Positions 5,510 through 6,393 of a stretch of 6,393 nucleotides of DNA are shown one piece after another. The stretch covers positions 1-6,393 of the forward strand of contig JAEYOB010000394.1 in the NCBI GenBank assembly GCA_023412175.1, in the 5' to 3' direction. The notes beneath the pieces are model-generated. The model was not told the DNA's origin and made no database searches. It saw only the letters and a list, made by a program, of their open reading frames with translations. Numbering within the stretch: the first letter of the stretch is position 1; every line of letters starts with the position of its first letter. Made by a program: the position numbers and the translations under genes. The DNA comes from Pseudomonadota bacterium (GTDB lineage: Bacteria; Pseudomonadota; Alphaproteobacteria; Azospirillales; Azospirillaceae).

Positions 5510-6393
5510 ATGGGACAAACTGTGTCGCTTGCTTCGCTCCTCCGCTCCCGCGTCCTGCGCAACACCGGCTGGAACCTGCTCGGCGAGGGGGCGCCGCTGG
5601 CTGCGGCGCTGATCTCAATCCCGGTGCTGATCCACACGATCGGCGTGGAGCGGTTCGGCGCGCTGACGCTCACCTGGGCGCTGCTGGGGTACCTGTCGAT
5701 GCTCGATTTCGGGCTGGCGCGGGCGCTGATCCAGCGCATCGCCGGGCTGACCGGCGCCGGACGGGCGGAGGAGGTGGCGCGCGCCGTCTGGCCGCCGCTG
5801 ATGATCATGTGCGCGGTCGGCAGCGTGGCCGGCACCGCGTTGTGGCTGGCGGCGGACTGGCTGGCGGTGAGCGTCATCCACGCCTCCGGGCTGGCCAAGG
5901 AGGAGATCGCCGGTGCCCTGCGGATGGCGGCGCCCATCGTGCCGGTGGCGCTGGTATCCGGCGGCTTCCGCGGCATCCTGGAGGGCACCCACCGCTTCGA
6001 TCTGGCGAACGCGGTGAAGATGCCCATGGGCGTTCTCAACTACCTGAGCCCGCTGGCCGTCCTGCCCTTCACCGACAGCCTCGTCGCCGTGGTCGCCGCG
6101 GTCGCCGTGGGGCGGCTTGCCGGACTTGTCGCCTTCGCGGCGCTGGCGGCGCGCGCCGTTCCGGGGCTGCCCGGTGCCTTCGGCTGGCATCGCGAGAACC
6201 TGCGCGGCGTCCTGGTGATGGGCGGCTGGATTTCCGTCAGCAACGTCGTCGGCCCGGCTATGCTGTACATCGACCGGTTCGTCCTCGCCTCGCTGGTGCC
6301 GATGGCGGCCGTGGCCTATTACACCACGCCCTTCGAGGTCGTGACGCGCCTGCTGTTCATCCCCGCGGCGCTGGCTGGCGCGCTGTACCCGAC
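5510..6393 (+). CDS. polysaccharide flippase, Wzx/MATE superfamily; 3' end outside window
   Basis: At least 294 residues of a multi-spanning inner-membrane protein, cut by the right edge; full-length members usually have about 400-500 residues. It is expected to flip lipid-linked oligosaccharide from the cytoplasmic to the periplasmic face. Typical features are LRNTGWNLLGEGAPL (16-30), hydrophobic segments near 28-44, 50-66, 96-118, 137-152, 188-214 and 236-260, and FGALTLTWALLGYLSMLDFGLARAL (49-73). Further along are GGFRGILEGTHRFDLAN (151-167) and YIDRFVLASL...YYTTPFEVVTRLL (253-282). These are the conserved landmarks of RfbX/Wzx-type transporters. The ATG at 5510 has no clear ribosome-binding site. 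An in-frame GTG at 5522, preceded by GGGA with a 6-nt gap, is an alternative that shortens the protein by four residues. The gene follows the glycosyltransferase closely and is probably co-transcribed with it. Confidence 0.88.
   Translation, partial: MGQTVSLASLLRSRVLRNTGWNLLGEGAPLAAALISIPVLIHTIGVERFGALTLTWALLGYLSMLDFGLARALIQRIAGLTGAGRAEEVARAVWPPLMIMCAVGSVAGTALWLAADWLAVSVIHASGLAKEEIAGALRMAAPIVPVALVSGGFRGILEGTHRFDLANAVKMPMGVLNYLSPLAVLPFTDSLVAVVAAVAVGRLAGLVAFAALAARAVPGLPGAFGWHRENLRGVLVMGGWISVSNVVGPAMLYIDRFVLASLVPMAAVAYYTTPFEVVTRLLFIPAALAGALYP

Noticed and set aside
5615..6190. Minus-strand open frame of about 190 codons opposite the flippase.
   Set aside because: The plus strand encodes a continuous flippase with conserved motifs throughout, so the minus frame is its shadow.

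Overview
The window is high-GC DNA, strongly GC at third codon positions, densely packed with genes. Its content (a DUF1194 von Willebrand protein, a TPP-riboswitch-controlled ABC transporter, an AcuC-type deacetylase, a secreted DUF192 protein and polysaccharide genes) fits an alphaproteobacterium, most plausibly a member of the Rhodospirillales such as an Azospirillum relative. That placement is inferred from style and gene content only. I saw no insertion sequence, CRISPR array, tRNA or rRNA.

Left part, minus strand (1-1301). A secreted von Willebrand factor A protein of the DUF1194 family is followed, only 11 nt after its stop codon, by a well-formed TPP riboswitch. The riboswitch leads directly into the 5' part of an ABC-transporter ATPase gene that runs off the left edge. 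The ATPase looks like the NitT/TauT-type subunit of a thiamine-precursor (HMP, ThiXYZ-like) importer. The only good purine-rich ribosome-binding sequence lies inside the conserved aptamer core, which suggests direct translational control by TPP. A plausible sigma70 promoter overlaps the DUF1194 stop codon.

Middle, plus strand (1390-3809). Divergent from the DUF1194 gene is an AcuC-type class I histone-deacetylase-fold enzyme with its catalytic residues intact. After a strikingly A/T-rich spacer come two translationally coupled genes for small membrane-anchored coiled-coil proteins of unknown function. Aligned by hand, their C-terminal segments share an ungapped W-x8-WA-x5-A-x7-F-x4-GY pattern. 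They therefore look like diverged tandem paralogues, and they are the best candidate here for an undescribed two-protein system.

Right part, plus strand (3891-6393). A secreted DUF192 protein is followed by a family 4 glycosyltransferase and, 18 nt later, by a Wzx/MATE-type polysaccharide flippase cut by the right edge. The last two look like the start of a surface-polysaccharide cluster: the transferase would build a lipid-linked glycan on the cytoplasmic face and the flippase would move it across the inner membrane.
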